64,000 nucleotides of DNA from Pteria penguin (lineage: Eukaryota; Mollusca; Bivalvia; Pterioida; Pteriidae): assembly GCA_035048485.1 (NCBI GenBank), contig CM068582.1, forward strand, positions 19,975,570-20,039,569, read 5' to 3'. The notes under the pieces are model-generated. The model was not told the DNA's origin. It searched no databases and worked only from the letters and a program-made list of their open reading frames with translations. How positions within the stretch are numbered: the stretch's first letter is position 1; every line of letters starts with the position of its first letter. Below are positions 1-12,131 of this stretch, in pieces. The translations under genes were made by a program, and so were the position numbers.

Positions 1-461
1 TATATACTTTTGTATATTTTATTCCATTTAAAACTGACTTCATATTCTGTTATTGATCACTCGATATACAGATCTATATCTAGACCGAACCAGAGCTGTG
101 ATTATGTGCGGCCCCAATCATGTATTACTTGTCGATACTGAAATAGACTATTTTACTCCATGCGTTTGTATATACATGTACTGTTTATAATGCATTTTAG
201 TTTTATTTTGTATGTGATACAGAGTACACAATTTCAATTACATCACATCTTTACGATAGGCTGTATACATAGAAGAAGTTGGTGTCCTTTTTTATGACTT
301 TCAAGACTATTTCCTTACAGGTTTTTGGGTAAATTGTTATATAAAAAATATCAGTGTTTCACGCATGGGTACCCCAACATGCATGAACACAAGTACAAAG
401 TGGGGATGGCACTATTGATACCTGTATATTATTATATCTTAAAGTAGTTTCCTGTTTGTAG

Positions 462-643
462 GTTTGTCAGTGAGTTGAATTATACTGATAAGAATAGCGA
501 AGGAGAGGTAGAAGAAGAAAAACTGCGTTTGCCAAAATCAGCTCCAAAAACCTTTGTGTCCAGCAATCAGCAGAACATTCAGCAACCATCTACAGTATTT
601 GCTTATTCCCTATCCATGGCTGGAGTAGGGAGAGGTCATAATG
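462..643 (+). CDS. Gene 1 exon a (first visible)
   Basis: Acceptor TGTTTGTAG at 461 and donor GTTAGT at 644. The first base completes a codon from an upstream exon, then 60 codons follow and one base is left over (phase 1). It begins FVSELNYTDKNSEGEVEEEK and ends MAGVGRGHN. The other two frames are closed. Confidence 0.7.
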
Positions 644-3600
644 GTTAGTTTTGTACTCATAATTCGTTATCGGTGGCTAGAGTACTTAGCAGTCTCCATG
701 GGCAGTCATATACATATACATGGTACATAGCTCTGACTTATGTGTCTGTCCATCACCACATTATGCTTTGCTGTGTGGTACATAGCTCTGCCTTTTGTGT
801 CTGTCCATCACCACATTATGTTTTGCTATATGGTACATCGCTATGCCTTATTCGTATGTCCATCACCACATTATGTTTTGCTGTATGGTACATAGCTCTG
901 CCTTATGTGTCTGTCCATCACCACATTATGTTTTGCTGTATGGTACATAGCTCCACCTTATGTGTCTGTCCATCACCACATTATGCTTTGCTATATGGTA
1001 CATAGCTCTGACTTATGTGTCTGTCCATCACCACATTATGTTTTGCTGTATGGTACATAGCTCTGCCTTATGTGTCTGTCCATCACCACATTATGTTTTG
1101 CTATATGGTACATAGCTCCAACTTATGTGTCTGTCCATCACCACATTATGTTTTGCTATATGGTACATAGCTCTGCCTTATGTGTCTGTCCATCACCACA
1201 TTATATTTACTTTAACTCAAATACCATATGTTAGATTCAAGTCAAATTTAAATGTATGTCTTTGATTTTGTGATCAAAAGGCCATGGTGAAGGTCGAAGT
1301 ATATGAGCATGGAGTGAAAAGATATTAAAAATGGTTTTCAAGTGATAACTCATGTACCAAGTTTAAATATAAACTTAACTGAGAGAAAAGATGCAGAGGT
1401 TTTGGACTTGGAATATAAAAAATTACCATGTCTTATGTTAACTTTAGTATAATTTAAAAATAGTATACAGATTGAAAATTGTTATAAGCCAAATCGCAAA
1501 ACTCGAGTTTCAAACCTCAAGTTGCAAAACTCGGTTCTTTACACTACATGGACATCGACAGTATGTCCCCGAGATCATCACCAAGACCTTCTTCTTAGTT
1601 CTTGTATTGGGTCCCTTTACAACCCAATGCAGACTTTTGCTTGAGCGTTGCACGCTGACTAACATGGCGATAGGGGCTCTATGACGGGCTTTGTCTAAAC
1701 CTGTTTAGAGGAGACAAGGTCCTGATCCTTGTCCCCTCTGACTGTTAGTTGGGGCTCCTATTGATCTGAGCTCAGTTTACTACGGGCTAGCACGGTTTAC
1801 TTATGTTGATGCCACCTTACATATTTTTGATAGCAACATATTATTCTATAAACTTTTCGTGTGTAATAAAATTTCTATGACTTCTCTTCTTGAGAAACCT
1901 GTTGATCCTTGTTCTCTATATGGAGGATTATTTCTAAATTTCTAAATGTGTATCCTTTGTTTGTGCTGCTTTTGTGGTGAGTGGGAAGGTGGGTGCCTGT
2001 GAATCAGTTAACCGCACCAATTGATTTAATCGAATATTTTTGTAATGTCGTTTTTCAGTGTATATTCTATTATTATTATGTTTTGTGTGCATAACCTTGG
2101 TGATTTTTGTCATACAGCTTTGTCAGATGTCTTCAGTTTTCTCTTTTAATTTGATGTGAGGTGGGTGGGTGATTTGGCATCTGTCAACAGTTTGATTTCT
2201 CGACCATTAGTCCAATATGTTAAGTGCTATTGCAATGAAAGTTCATAAATTTACTCATCATGAGTGGAAGATGTGCCCTATTGTCTCTAGGGTCAAAAGG
2301 ACAAAGGTTAAGGGTGGGGTATCAAAAATTGGTTTCCAGACCACAAGTCCAATACGTTGAGTGTTATTGCAATGAAACTTCACGCATTTGCTCACCATGA
2401 GTGGAAGATGTGCCCTATAGTTTCTGGGGTCAAACAAATGTCACGCAATTGGTGTGGTTAAGCGGTTTACGGGAGCCCACCTTAAGTACAATATGTTTAG
2501 AGCTATTGCAATGAAACTTCATACACTAACTACCATGAGTGGAATATGCGCCCTATTGTTTCTGAAGTTTTGCAACTCGGCACATTGCATCTGTGATGGA
2601 AATCTCTTGTGATAATAATGGTCTCGGTGCACACCATGGTATTGTTCATCGTGAAGGTCATGCTCAAACTAATTAGCGTTTGTGACATGTGCTTTAAAAG
2701 CATTCTATTCTTTATTCTAAATATGCAATCATTGAGTCAAATCCAAAATGAATGGAAAAAATGATATTCTTTAATACATGTCATTTGTAGATATAAGAAC
2801 TTTACTCTAGATCAACAACAGCCTCCTGAACAGTCACTTTAGTCTATAAAAAGAAAATTGAAGTTACAGAACGCTGAAGTCTTTGTACTTGTTGACAAAA
2901 CAGCTAATGATATTATTATAATAGAAAACTATTTGCATGTTATTAGAATTCTAAAAAGTGAATTATACTCTACACTTACCTATGTGGAAACCCACTTGTT
3001 AATGAAAAGCATTCTATATCACAAGACTGTATACCATTTCAAAATTTCACTTTCAAAATTAACATTGCTAGATGTGATCTTCGAAACCATGTGTTGGCTA
3101 CGTATATTGCACCAAAATATAAATCATGTTTATATCCAATTCTAGTCATTGTATCAAAACATTTTTTCTAAACTCATAACTTCCCTGGTAACAGCATATT
3201 GTATTGCATAAAAGTTTCAGACAAACACACAAAATATTTTACAAATCAATTTCAAACTTTTGAGTCAGGGTACAGGTATGAGACACCATAAATTTAGAGA
3301 TATTTTAGAAAATAACACAGAACTTATTGAGAGCTTTGTTCTAAAATGTGGTTTTCATTATACCATTATATTATACATTGTCACACGTGTGTATATGTAT
3401 GTATATGTGAGTTGGGGGATTTTGTTTCAAATTATGTAAATTTTGTATGTTTTATTTAATATCGTATTTCACAAATGGAATGACATTGATTGTTGATGGT
3501 TTTTGGTTTCCAGGGATGAATGGTATTAACCCTTGTGCAGTGATAAATGGAGGTCCGGAAAGTGTGAATCATTCTGCTATGAATGGTGTGAATCCTTCTC

Positions 3601-6600
3601 TAGGAATGCTGGGAAGAGGAAGAGGCTTATGCAGAGGATCAGGTGGATGTAACTTCCATATACCTTATGAGGGCCCTACCATATGATGGGTGCCCTATAG
3701 TAATCACTCTGTCTGTCTGTCCTTCAGTATTTTCTATGGCGCAGAATAAGTTCATTTTGTAAATTTAATATGTCATATTGAGATAAGACAAAGGAGGACT
3801 TGTTTCCATTTTCATACTTATCAACTTGGTTGCTACAGAGTTATTGTGCCTAGAGGGTTTTTGGATTTTTTTTTTCATTTTAAAATGATAACAGCAGTCT
3901 GATACATGCGATAACTTGATATTAGGAAGGAAATGAGTATCCATCCATCTGTCTGTCCGTCAGCACTTTCTGTGGCACACAGTTACTTAAGTTTCCTCTC
4001 TAAGATTTTCATGAATTTAGTACATTATATTGGGATAAGGCAAATGAAGAGCTCTTTCAATTTAATACATTATATTGGGATAAGGCAAAGGAAGACTCCT
4101 TTCAGTTTTCAAACTTTTTGGCTTTTAGCTCCCCTAGAAGTAATGTCCAGAGAGCCATTGTCATACCCTTGGTGTTCTTGTCATCGTCTGTAAACAAAAA
4201 CTTTATCGTTGATCGTAATTTTAGAACCATTAGAGACAGGACTTTAATAAATATACAACATATATACCTTATAATTTAGTGTACCATATGCGCATGTTGA
4301 CAACTTATATCTATTCAGTGATGCTCGTGGCCAAATGATTGGAATTCTCAAAATATATAAATATTTGAAGAGCAATGTTGAAACCAAAATGACTGAAAAG
4401 TGAACCAAAGAATCTATCTAAGGACTGAACTATGCATGAGGGAGATATTCCTTAGTTTTAAAGTGATTTACTTAATTTGATGACTGAAAATTTGAAGTAT
4501 ATATCTCATGTCAGTACAAAAGCACTGAAAACTAGACTTACGATGCTCTCGGGACTATCAGTCCACCAGCAGTGACACCAGCCTATTGGTTATAATAAAT
4601 AGAGAACTTTAATATTTCACATGTGTATTCCTTGTGCCAAGGCCTCTCATTTGGTACCAAAATGTTTGACCTTAGGACCTTAACCTTGAAGTTTGACCTA
4701 CTTAAATAAAGAATTGTAACAATGGTCATCACTTATGAACAGTAAGAAATAGGGTTTGCATATTTCATGTGTGTGTTTCTTGTGACAAGACCTTTCATTA
4801 TGTATCAAAGTTTTTTACGTTTTTTACCTTGACCTTGAAGATTGACCTACCATACTTAGACAAAAACTAAAATCTGGATCATAAATTTAGAACCATTAGA
4901 GACAGGGCTTTAATATTTGACATGTGTATTTCTTGTGCCAAGACCTTTCATTGGGTACCAAAAGTTGTTATCTTGTAACCGTGATCTTGAAGTTTGAGGT
5001 GATTTTAAAAAACTTCAGCCGTGGTCATAACTAATGAACAGTAGCGATAGTGTGTATTCCTAGTGATGAGACCTTTCATAATATATCAAAAATTTTTATG
5101 TTTTGACCTTGAACATTGACCTTCTTACAAAAAGACTATTGCAATTTAGATTTAGTTGCCACTGGTGAATTTTGTAATCTTCTGACTACTCTTTGTTTAT
5201 TACAGAATTATGGGACTTAGGGGATGTTTTGATTTAGATTTTTTTTGTAGCACAAAGGATTACAGCACTGTCAAATACATGCGATAATTTGATACCAAGT
5301 TAGAAAATTAGATAACATGAGAATATTTTTGTAAATCTTTCACAGAAGTTTAAGTTTGTGGTTTAAATAATGAAGATAAATCCATATATTAAGAGATGTG
5401 ATTAGAGGATACACCTGATGCCCAGTGGTGCTGGTGGTGACCATGCAGGGATTTTTTATGTTATTGGAATATCCTGGGCTCAGACGTCTTGGGATTGTCA
5501 GTCATGTCAGGAATCCTCTGTTGGCTTGAATGTAGAATAACCCTGACACAGTAAAGATCCTAGCTAGTTACAGCAAGACCAGTTCAATGAAATCATGTCA
5601 TTTAGCTTGTACAAGAAATGCTACCACAATGAAGATGAAAAATTTCTGATAGCAATTTTAAATAACAAACGATTGTATGTAAGATTTAGTAGTGTACATG
5701 TTACTTGGAATCTGAATTATCAATGAGGAGCAATATCAGTAGGAAATTTATGATACATACTGACATTAAAAATAGGCTTTTGTTAAAGAATTTTAGCATC
5801 TTGTTCAGTATTGAATAAAGTAGAGTGAACAAAAACATGCATGTATATCTCTAGAAATCATTGTAAGTTGAAAATAAAGAAATTTGTAAAAAAGAATTGT
5901 AGTTCTATTGCTGTAAAATTTAATATATTCATTATTATGGTATTATCATTTTAGCACCACCAGGTTTCTACCCAAACTCCACTGGACGTGGATTAGGAGT
6001 CCAACCTCCAGCTCCTTCTATTGCTCCTTCTGATCCCCTTGAGAACATCCCTGGAGTTCCCTTAGATTCCAATTCTGTGTTTTCCATGGGTGTGGGTAGA
6101 GGAAGAGGCAATCGGACACAAGGTCATTGTTCATTTCATACTACATGTAATGAAATTAGCTAAAACTTCTGAATAATTCAATTAGATAGCTTCATTTTTC
6201 ACTTGACCATAAGTAAAGTCTTAATGTTTATGTAAATATAATATGGAATGTTTTTTCCCCCTATATAAATTGGAATTTAAACAGACTCTAAATGTATATT
6301 TTTGAATTTCCCGTATTTACTCAAATATAATAATGCATGCTTTTTTTTAGGCCAATTTGACTCCTCATTTTTTCAATGTGTATCATACATAGGGTAAGAA
6401 ATCCATAACTTTTTTTCCACGCTTTTAAGCTTCAGTTATGGATTTATGGGGGTGGGTATATCAGTTAAAGTATCTAAAGCCGTCAGTCAAACCCACAAGG
6501 CATTTGACATGTCTATTGTCTGTATGCTGTCTGCTTCCTGTAGTAAATGCCCAAGGTGATAACAGGAGTAATTTCTACAGTATGCCATTCAGTGAACACG

Positions 6601-9600
6601 ATAGAATACTTGCACTTTGTTATTTAGCAATGGTTTCAGATTAGCAGATTGTAGGGGTGATACAATTATCAAGCCTTAATTGGTTAATTGATAGTTATGC
6701 AACAGATGAAACTACTTGACTGTAATGGCACGAGCAGTGACAGTTTGAATTGCACTCATTCATTCATTCTTTCTTTATTTTGTCTTCACAAACATTGGCA
6801 ATCTCAGCATAAAGTTCATGTAATATAGTAGACATGCACCTTCACTCTAACGAGAAAAAACAAATTGAAGCGGCCGTTTGGGATGAGGATACTAGTTAAG
6901 AAATTTGAAGTCTATGTGAGTTTGATTGTAAATGAAGTCAATGAGAGAAAAGTGTTGATATCACACGATGAATAAAGGCTGTCCGTTCTGTGCTGCTTTT
7001 TATAATAATACACGTTACGCAATTACATTGTAAAAGGTATACGGCAAAGCAAATTCAGATGACAACATCATCAATAGGGCTGCAATGATACGCTTAGCCC
7101 ACGATACGATACGTATCGCGATTTTTACTCACGATACGATTCGTATCGCGATTCTCTTATTTTTAATGTAGAAATAAAGACATTTTTTTAATTCATCAAA
7201 TATTTTAATAAAACAAGTTAAACTACAACAAATTAAGATGAAATCATCATAAAACAAATTACACAACAACAAATTAAGATCAAATCATTATAAAACAAGT
7301 TAAACTACAACAAATTAATGCTTTGAGATCTAGCAAAATTATTATCTGTGATGCGCTTTCACATTCGGACATCCTCGTCCTTTTCCTGCGTAAAAAAACC
7401 TTTTTACATAGGTACAAGTAAAGGGCGAGGTTGTTCCGAATGGCGCTTTCCCTTGCAGCTGCCGCCATGTTGATTTTTTATCAAGTAACTATAAATGCCG
7501 AAATGAACCGTAAAGCTTCGATATGGACAGGATCCGTATCGTGTATTGAACCGTTGTCGTGAATCGCGGTATATTGTGAACCGCGGTGAATTGTTACAGC
7601 CCTAATCATCAATGTCATATATATGTGCTGAAAATCTTTATTGCGTCTCGCGGTCTTGCTGTTTAAACATGATATTGACATTATGTTTTGGATTTTTCCC
7701 CTGCGTATTATACACTGAGTTAGACGTTTTTTCATTTTTTTAGGTGCGTATTATACTCAGGTGCTTATTATATTTGAATAAATATGGTGTACTGTATGGG
7801 ATTTAGAATTTTTAATATGTAAGCAAATGATTTTGACAGAAATGAAAATGCACTACCCAGTATTTAATAATTTTCAGCAAGTGGAGACAATCCGCAGTTT
7901 GTGGTGCCTAATGCATCCTTCATTACAGAAGTATCTAAACAGAATGGAAACAACAATCATGGTAAGATGACCGCAGTAAACAATGGAAATGCAACAGTTA
8001 CTGAACACAAGTATGGTTTTGTGCTTTCAAGTAAAAGTGAAGGAAGTTATCACACATAAATAGATCTAGGTCAGAAATGACATACTTCAGACAATCCTTG
8101 TTACAATGACCACATTTATTTGAAGAGATTTGCAGTTTAAAGGAGTTAACAGACATATTTGTGTGTTGATTTTCTTGAAATATTTTACAAAACTAAGTGA
8201 TTGTCTTTGTTCATTTAAACTAAGTTATTTCCCATTGTTCAGTTAGACTACATGCAAGATTGTTCATGGAAATAATTATGTTAATTATTTGTGCCAGTAA
8301 ACCCTATGGTTGGTATTTATATCTTTTAAATTCAGTTAGTGTTTATGCCACAATCATATAATTTTGCAGCATATTTTAAGGCTATCTTTGACATACACCA
8401 CTTTCTCTATAATTCCAGAAATGATCCTTTAATTTTGAAGCATCAGATTTTCAGGTCACTAGAGCCAAAGGCTAAATTGAGCAATTCTCATAACACACTA
8501 TCAGTCATCGAGAAGTCTCTCATCTTTAAACTTTTGGCATTTTTAAGACGCTGAAAAAGAGAAACTATGGCATCATCCGTTCTCTCAGTGTATTCATTGT
8601 ATCAAGTTTTTATGCCCTGCCATGAAATGGCGGGGAGTATATAGTGTTACCTTGTTCCATCATCATCGTTTCCACTCATTATAACCCCCCTCTGCAAACA
8701 GGAATGACCTTTAACCTTGACTGTAAATTTTGAACCAAAAGAGACTGGGTATTCATACTACACATGTATCTTCCTTGTGGCAAGACCTTCTTTTGGTGCC
8801 AAATTTTTTGACCTTGTGACCTTGGCCTTGACATTTGACCTACTTTTAAAAAACTTTAACCTTAGCCATAACTTTTGAACCAAGAGACTGGGTATTCATA
8901 CTACAGATGTATATTCCTTGTGGCAAGACCTTTCTTTTGGGACCAAAATTTTTGACCTTGTGACCTTGGCTTTGACATTTAACCTACTTTTTTAAAACTT
9001 TAACCTTAGCCATAACTTTTGAACCAAAAGAGACTGGGTATTCATACTAAACATGTATATTCCATGTGGCAAGACCTTTCTTTTGGTACCACAATTTTTA
9101 ACCTTGTAACCTTGGCCTTGACATTTGACTTACTTTTTAAAAACTTTAACCTTAGCCATAACTTTTGAACCAAAGAGACTGGTTATTCATACTACACATG
9201 TATATTCCTTGTGGCAAGACCTTTCTTTTGGTACCACAATTTTTGACTTTGGCCTTGACATTTTACTTTTAAAAAACTTTAACCTTAGTCATAACTTTTG
9301 AAAGAAAAAAAGATGGGACCTTCATATTACACATGTGTATTCCTTATGGCCAGACCTTTCTGTCGATACCAACATTTTTGACCTTGTGACTTTGGTCTCG
9401 ATGTTAAATCTACTTTTTAAAAACTTTAACCTTAGCCATAACTTTTGAAAGAAAAGAGACGGGACCTTCATACTACATATGTGTATTCCTTGTGGCAAGA
9501 CGTTTCAGTCAGTATCAGCATTTTGACCTTGGCCTTGACATTTGACCTACTTTTTAAAAACTTTAATGTTAGCTATAACTTTTGAACCAAAAGAGACCGG

Positions 9601-11547
9601 GTATTCATACTACACATGTATCTTCTTTGTGGCAAGATCTTTCTTTTGGTATCATACTTTTTTACCTTGTGACCTTGGCCTTGACCTACTTTTTAAATAC
9701 TTTAACCTCGGCTATACATTTTATTTTTTTTTCATTGGTCTATGCCCTATTTTGAATTTTGGTGCCGCGGGGGGTATTTGTCCTGTTAGGACAGTTCTAG
9801 TTTTATCTGTGAAGGTTTGATGGATTAAAGTGATATTAAGTAAATAGATGTATCAAGGAAAGATGCAGGTTAGTTTTGAATATTGGTGTGTTTTTTTAAA
9901 TTTCTGACAAAGTTATTGGCCTTGAACATAGAAAATTTCTTAAAAATGACAGTTTCTGCTCATTTTCTCTTAGAAGGTTTGATGATGAAATTGATATTAG
10001 GTATATTGATGTATCAAGGGAATATGCGGGTCAAATTCCAATATTGGTGTGTTTCGGTAATTTCTGACAGAGTTATTGCCCTTGAACTTAGAAAATGTCT
10101 TAAAAATGAGTTTCCACTCATTTTCTCAGTAAAGGTTTGATGGATTAAATTGATATTGGGTATACATGTACATGTGTCAAGGGAAAATGCAGGTCAAGTT
10201 TGAACATGGGTGTATTCCGGTAATTTTTGACAGAGTAATTGCCCTTGAACATTAGAAATTTTCAAATATTAGTTCTCTGGCACTTATATTTCACTAACTT
10301 AACTGCCAGCGGGAGCATTTGTGTCGCAGTGACACATTAGAAATCAAGTCAAATGATACAGTTTATGCTATATTATGCATTATGAATTTTGCCTCTATCA
10401 AGGGCAGCTGTGTCTACAGACACACTCTTCTAGTTCCAAAATATTTCATTGAAAATTAATCAGAAATTTATCAAATTTTACACTATGGTCCTTGGACCAG
10501 GGGTTAGTTTTTCACATTTTTAACTTTTTGTTCAGAACCATTTGAATGATTTTTATAAAACTTGGTAGGATGAAGTACTCATGGCCTTTTGCAAGTCTTG
10601 ATGTTTTTCATCCAGATCTATATACAGGTTTCTGAGCACTCATTTCCTGTAGTTTATTATAGATTTCAGGGTCATGAATTTTAATTTGGTCTGCATAAAC
10701 AATTGCTTAATGTTGATGAAGATTCAAATTTTACGCTCAGTTTTCAGTATTAAATGAAGTTATAGCACAATAAACTTTAGGGAATATTTATCTGTAAATT
10801 TTTCAAGCTGTCAGTTGAATAAGTAAATTAAGGATAGGTGAGCAACATAGACCCACTTGGGCCATTTTTGACTTTCTATCCTTCATTCCTTTGATTAACC
10901 TCTTCAGAACTACCGAAGAGATATTGATGATACTTAATAAGGATGAAATACCCTCAGTACCAAGGCAACTCATAGGGAAAATTTTTCTTGAGCATTAAAA
11001 TGAGAATGCAATGATAGATTATTTCAATTGATATAAAATATTATTACTATCAAAATTAACTTGAATTTTGTTTTTAAAGATTTACGGGAAGAAAAAAAGC
11101 TGAGAAAAAAGTTGAGACAAATAGAACTTCTTGAAAAGAAGGCTGAAGAGGGCTATAAACTGACAGAGGAAGAGGTTTGTAATATTTTGTTTCATACTTG
11201 CAAGTATATACATGTATTATGGCATGGCAGGGTTGGGTAGCAAAAATGAGTGAAAAAGTAAAATTGGCAATGTAGTTTAGGACTATCGGATGTATAGATT
11301 GAAAAAAAAAAACCCCAAAACCAGAAACAAATATGTACTGTACTGTAATGAAAATTCTCATAGTTAAAAAAAAAAAAGTCAGTAGACTCAAATAGCTGCC
11401 ATCAGCATCAAACACACAGCTTTTATAAAATGTATGTATGTCATATATTTAGTTCATATGAAAATTCATTTGTTTTAGGAAATCAAAGTAGCAATGAAAA
11501 AAGAGCTGCAGGAATCCCTAAAAGCAATGCAAATGGGCGATAACTGA
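462..11547 (+). CDS. Gene 1 (3' part): RG-motif protein with PYM1/eIF2A-like C-terminal tail, six exons
   Basis: Spliced model, plus strand: exons 462-643, 3514-3642, 5955-6122, 7878-7961, 11080-11174 and 11479-11547 (TGA). The reading frame is continuous across all five junctions and gives 241 visible residues; the start lies left of the window. The N-terminal part is acidic (EVEEEKLRLP), then low-complexity and rich in Asn, Gln, Ser, Pro and Gly with GVGRG, LGRGRG and GVGRGRG motifs, which are possible arginine-methylation or RNA-contact sites. The last 54 residues form a charged helical tail (LREEKKLRKKLRQIELLEKK, then a Glu-rich turn and MKKELQESLKAMQMGDN). That tail recalls the C-terminal KK-x-LKKKLRQIE-x-L motif of PYM1 and eIF2A, but PYM1's N-terminal Mago-binding segment is not in the window. 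The gene structure is seen directly; the family call is tentative. An RNA-binding or translation-related adaptor is plausible. Confidence 0.75.
717..1205. repeat. 55-bp minisatellite, nine copies
   Basis: The motif CATCACCACATTATG recurs at 751, 806, 861, 916, 971, 1026, 1081, 1136 and 1191, exactly every 55 bp, with about 5-10% divergence. It lies in intron a/b of gene 1. A 110-codon open frame through it is an artefact: 55 is not a multiple of 3, so the same unit is read in all frames. Confidence 0.95.
1206..2204. other. Intronic sequence, no gene seen
   Basis: AT-rich intron of gene 1. A short inverted motif lies around 1700-1740 (CTAAACCTGTTTAG; GGAGACAAGG versus CCTTGTCCCC), possibly the edge of an old mobile element. 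No conserved coding sequence was recognised. Confidence 0.4.
2205..2580. repeat. Degenerate tandem repeat, about 3 copies of 125-150 bp
   Basis: The core GCTATTGCAATGAAA followed by CATGAGTGGAAGATG and GCCCTATTGT occurs three times (about 2225, 2352 and 2503) with intervening divergence. It has the central-repeat architecture of the Helitron-like elements elsewhere in the window. Remaining intron sequence to 3513 shows nothing recognisable. Confidence 0.55.
3514..3642 (+). CDS. Gene 1 exon b
   Basis: Acceptor TTTCCAG at 3513; donor GTGGAT at 3643 is weak. Two bases complete a Gly codon, then 42 codons and one base (phase 1 on both sides). It is Asn/Gly-rich and ends GMLGRGRGLCRGS. The frame joins exons a and c without a stop. 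Confidence 0.7.
4630..5115. repeat. Degenerate tandem repeats related to the 8.6-9.8 kb element
   Basis: About three units of 150-170 bp share CATGTGTATTCCTTGTGCCA, AAGACCTTTCATT and GACCTTGAAGTTTGACCTAC. The same phrases make up the 133-147-bp units at 8,700-9,720. This is likely an old relative in the next intron to the left; the rest of intron b/c has no recognised feature. Confidence 0.6.
5955..6122 (+). CDS. Gene 1 exon c
   Basis: Acceptor CATTTTAG at 5954 and donor GTCATT at 6123. It is a symmetric phase 1-1 exon of 55 full codons. It starts PPGFYPNSTGRGLGVQPPAP and ends MGVGRGRGNRTQ, so it is Pro-rich and then RG-rich. Confidence 0.75.
7075..7604. mobile_element. hAT-type MITE with perfect 8-bp target duplication
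   Basis: Terminal inverted repeats begin TAGGGCTGCAATGATAC (left) and TAGGGCTGTAACAATTC (right end, complement). The element is flanked by identical 8-bp ATCATCAA at 7067-7074 and 7605-7612, the target-duplication length of hAT transposons. Subterminal sequence is rich in palindromic ACGATACG/CGTATCG units. At 530 bp it has no transposase; the two minus-strand open frames inside or across it are not genes. It lies in intron c/d of gene 1. Confidence 0.9.
7878..7961 (+). CDS. Gene 1 exon d
   Basis: Acceptor ATTTTCAG at 7877 and a good donor GTAAGA at 7962. Symmetric phase 1-1, 27 full codons. It encodes SGDNPQFVVPNASFITEV and then an Asn-rich end. Confidence 0.75.
8611..9801 (+). mobile_element. 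Helitron-like element with central ~145-bp tandem repeats
   Basis: The left end carries a hairpin (CCTGCCATGAAATGGCGGGG). Seven to eight tandem units of 133-147 bp follow, marked by ATAACTTTTGAA at 8868, 9012, 9158, 9291, 9438 and 9575. The right end is a hairpin GTCC-TGTTA-GGAC (9780-9792) followed 4 nt later by CTAGT (9797-9801) and then T. A hairpin plus CTRRT at the 3' end is the Helitron signature; central tandem repeats are typical of non-autonomous Helitron/Helentron elements of bivalves. No Rep/helicase coding sequence is present. Confidence 0.65.
9802..10434 (+). mobile_element. Second Helitron-like element with ~155-bp repeats
   Basis: Three to four units begin AAGGTTTGATGGATTAAA (about 9813, 9975, 10134) and contain TATTGGTGTGTTT and CTGACAGAGTTATTGCCCTT. 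The segment ends with a hairpin TGTCT-AC-AGACA (10411-10422) and CTAGT at 10430-10434 followed by T. A further hairpin GTGTC-GCAGT-GACAC lies at 10321-10335. It directly abuts the previous element, so the two may be nested or a composite. Confidence 0.5.
10435..11079. other. Intron d/e remainder, nothing recognised
   Basis: AT-rich intron sequence of gene 1 with no coding similarity or clear repeat structure. Confidence 0.4.
11080..11174 (+). CDS. Gene 1 exon e: basic helical tail, first half
   Basis: Acceptor TTTTTAAAG at 11079 (a less usual AAG) and donor GTTTGT at 11175. It starts in phase 1 and ends in phase 0. It encodes DLREEKKLRKKLRQIELLEK and an acidic stretch ending LTEEE. This is the part that resembles the PYM1/eIF2A C-terminal motif. 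Confidence 0.8.
11479..11547 (+). CDS. Gene 1 terminal coding exon
   Basis: Acceptor TTGTTTTAG at 11478; 22 codons then TGA at 11545-11547. It encodes EIKVAMKKELQESL and KAMQMGDN. The 3' UTR follows directly. Confidence 0.8.
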   Translation, partial: EIKVAMKKELQESLKAMQMGDN

Positions 11548-12125
11548 TGGTAAAATGAGATATGGGGATTTGTCATAGAAAGGACTTTCTACCAGTGTAG
11601 TATACATTATCAGTGTTGTATTTCACGATTTGTGAGGATTAACCCTAAAATTGATTATAGTAAACATTTATGTTATCATTGTTTTTTTTTTAGATAATTC
11701 TTTTTTTTAGATAATCCTTTTGTATTGCTCTATTTATCATACAATACTAAAAACAATTCAGAAATTGTAATCAATTAATTTAAATCATACACACGTATTA
11801 ATTCTTCATAATTTTCTGCCTTGATGTAAAAATTGAAAAAAAAAAGAAAATTATGTATACATTTACATGCTTAGTCCATAGCTTTCTTTATTGATTTTAA
11901 TATTACATAACCATTGCATTTGGTATTTGAGGAAGTTGTTTTAATGGAGGTCACAGCTGCAGTAGTTTAATTGCCTCGTGTAGTGAGAAACTTTATCAAG
12001 AATTTCAACATTTAACATTTGGATTTGAAATTGCAACATGTAATAATTTCTATCGATGAAAATATGTGCTAAAATTTACCATAAATTCCCTTATATTTCT
12101 AAAAATTCATTGTAGTTTTGACATT

Positions 12126-12131
12126 AATAAA
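12126..12131 (+). terminator. Poly(A) signal, proximal candidate for gene 1
   Basis: AATAAA about 580 nt after the stop, followed by a GT-rich stretch (GTGTACT, GTTTGTGCTTC) of the kind found downstream of cleavage sites. Confidence 0.4.

Noticed and set aside
462..643. PAM2-like motif (LPKSAPKTF) in gene 1 exon a
   Set aside because: Spacing is one residue longer than the PABP-binding consensus and the key Asn-Pro is missing.
673..1005. 110-codon plus-strand open frame
   Set aside because: It lies inside the 55-bp minisatellite and repeats the same unit in shifting frames. No coding signal.
7280..7735. Two minus-strand open frames
   Set aside because: They lie within or across the hAT MITE and have no domain similarity.
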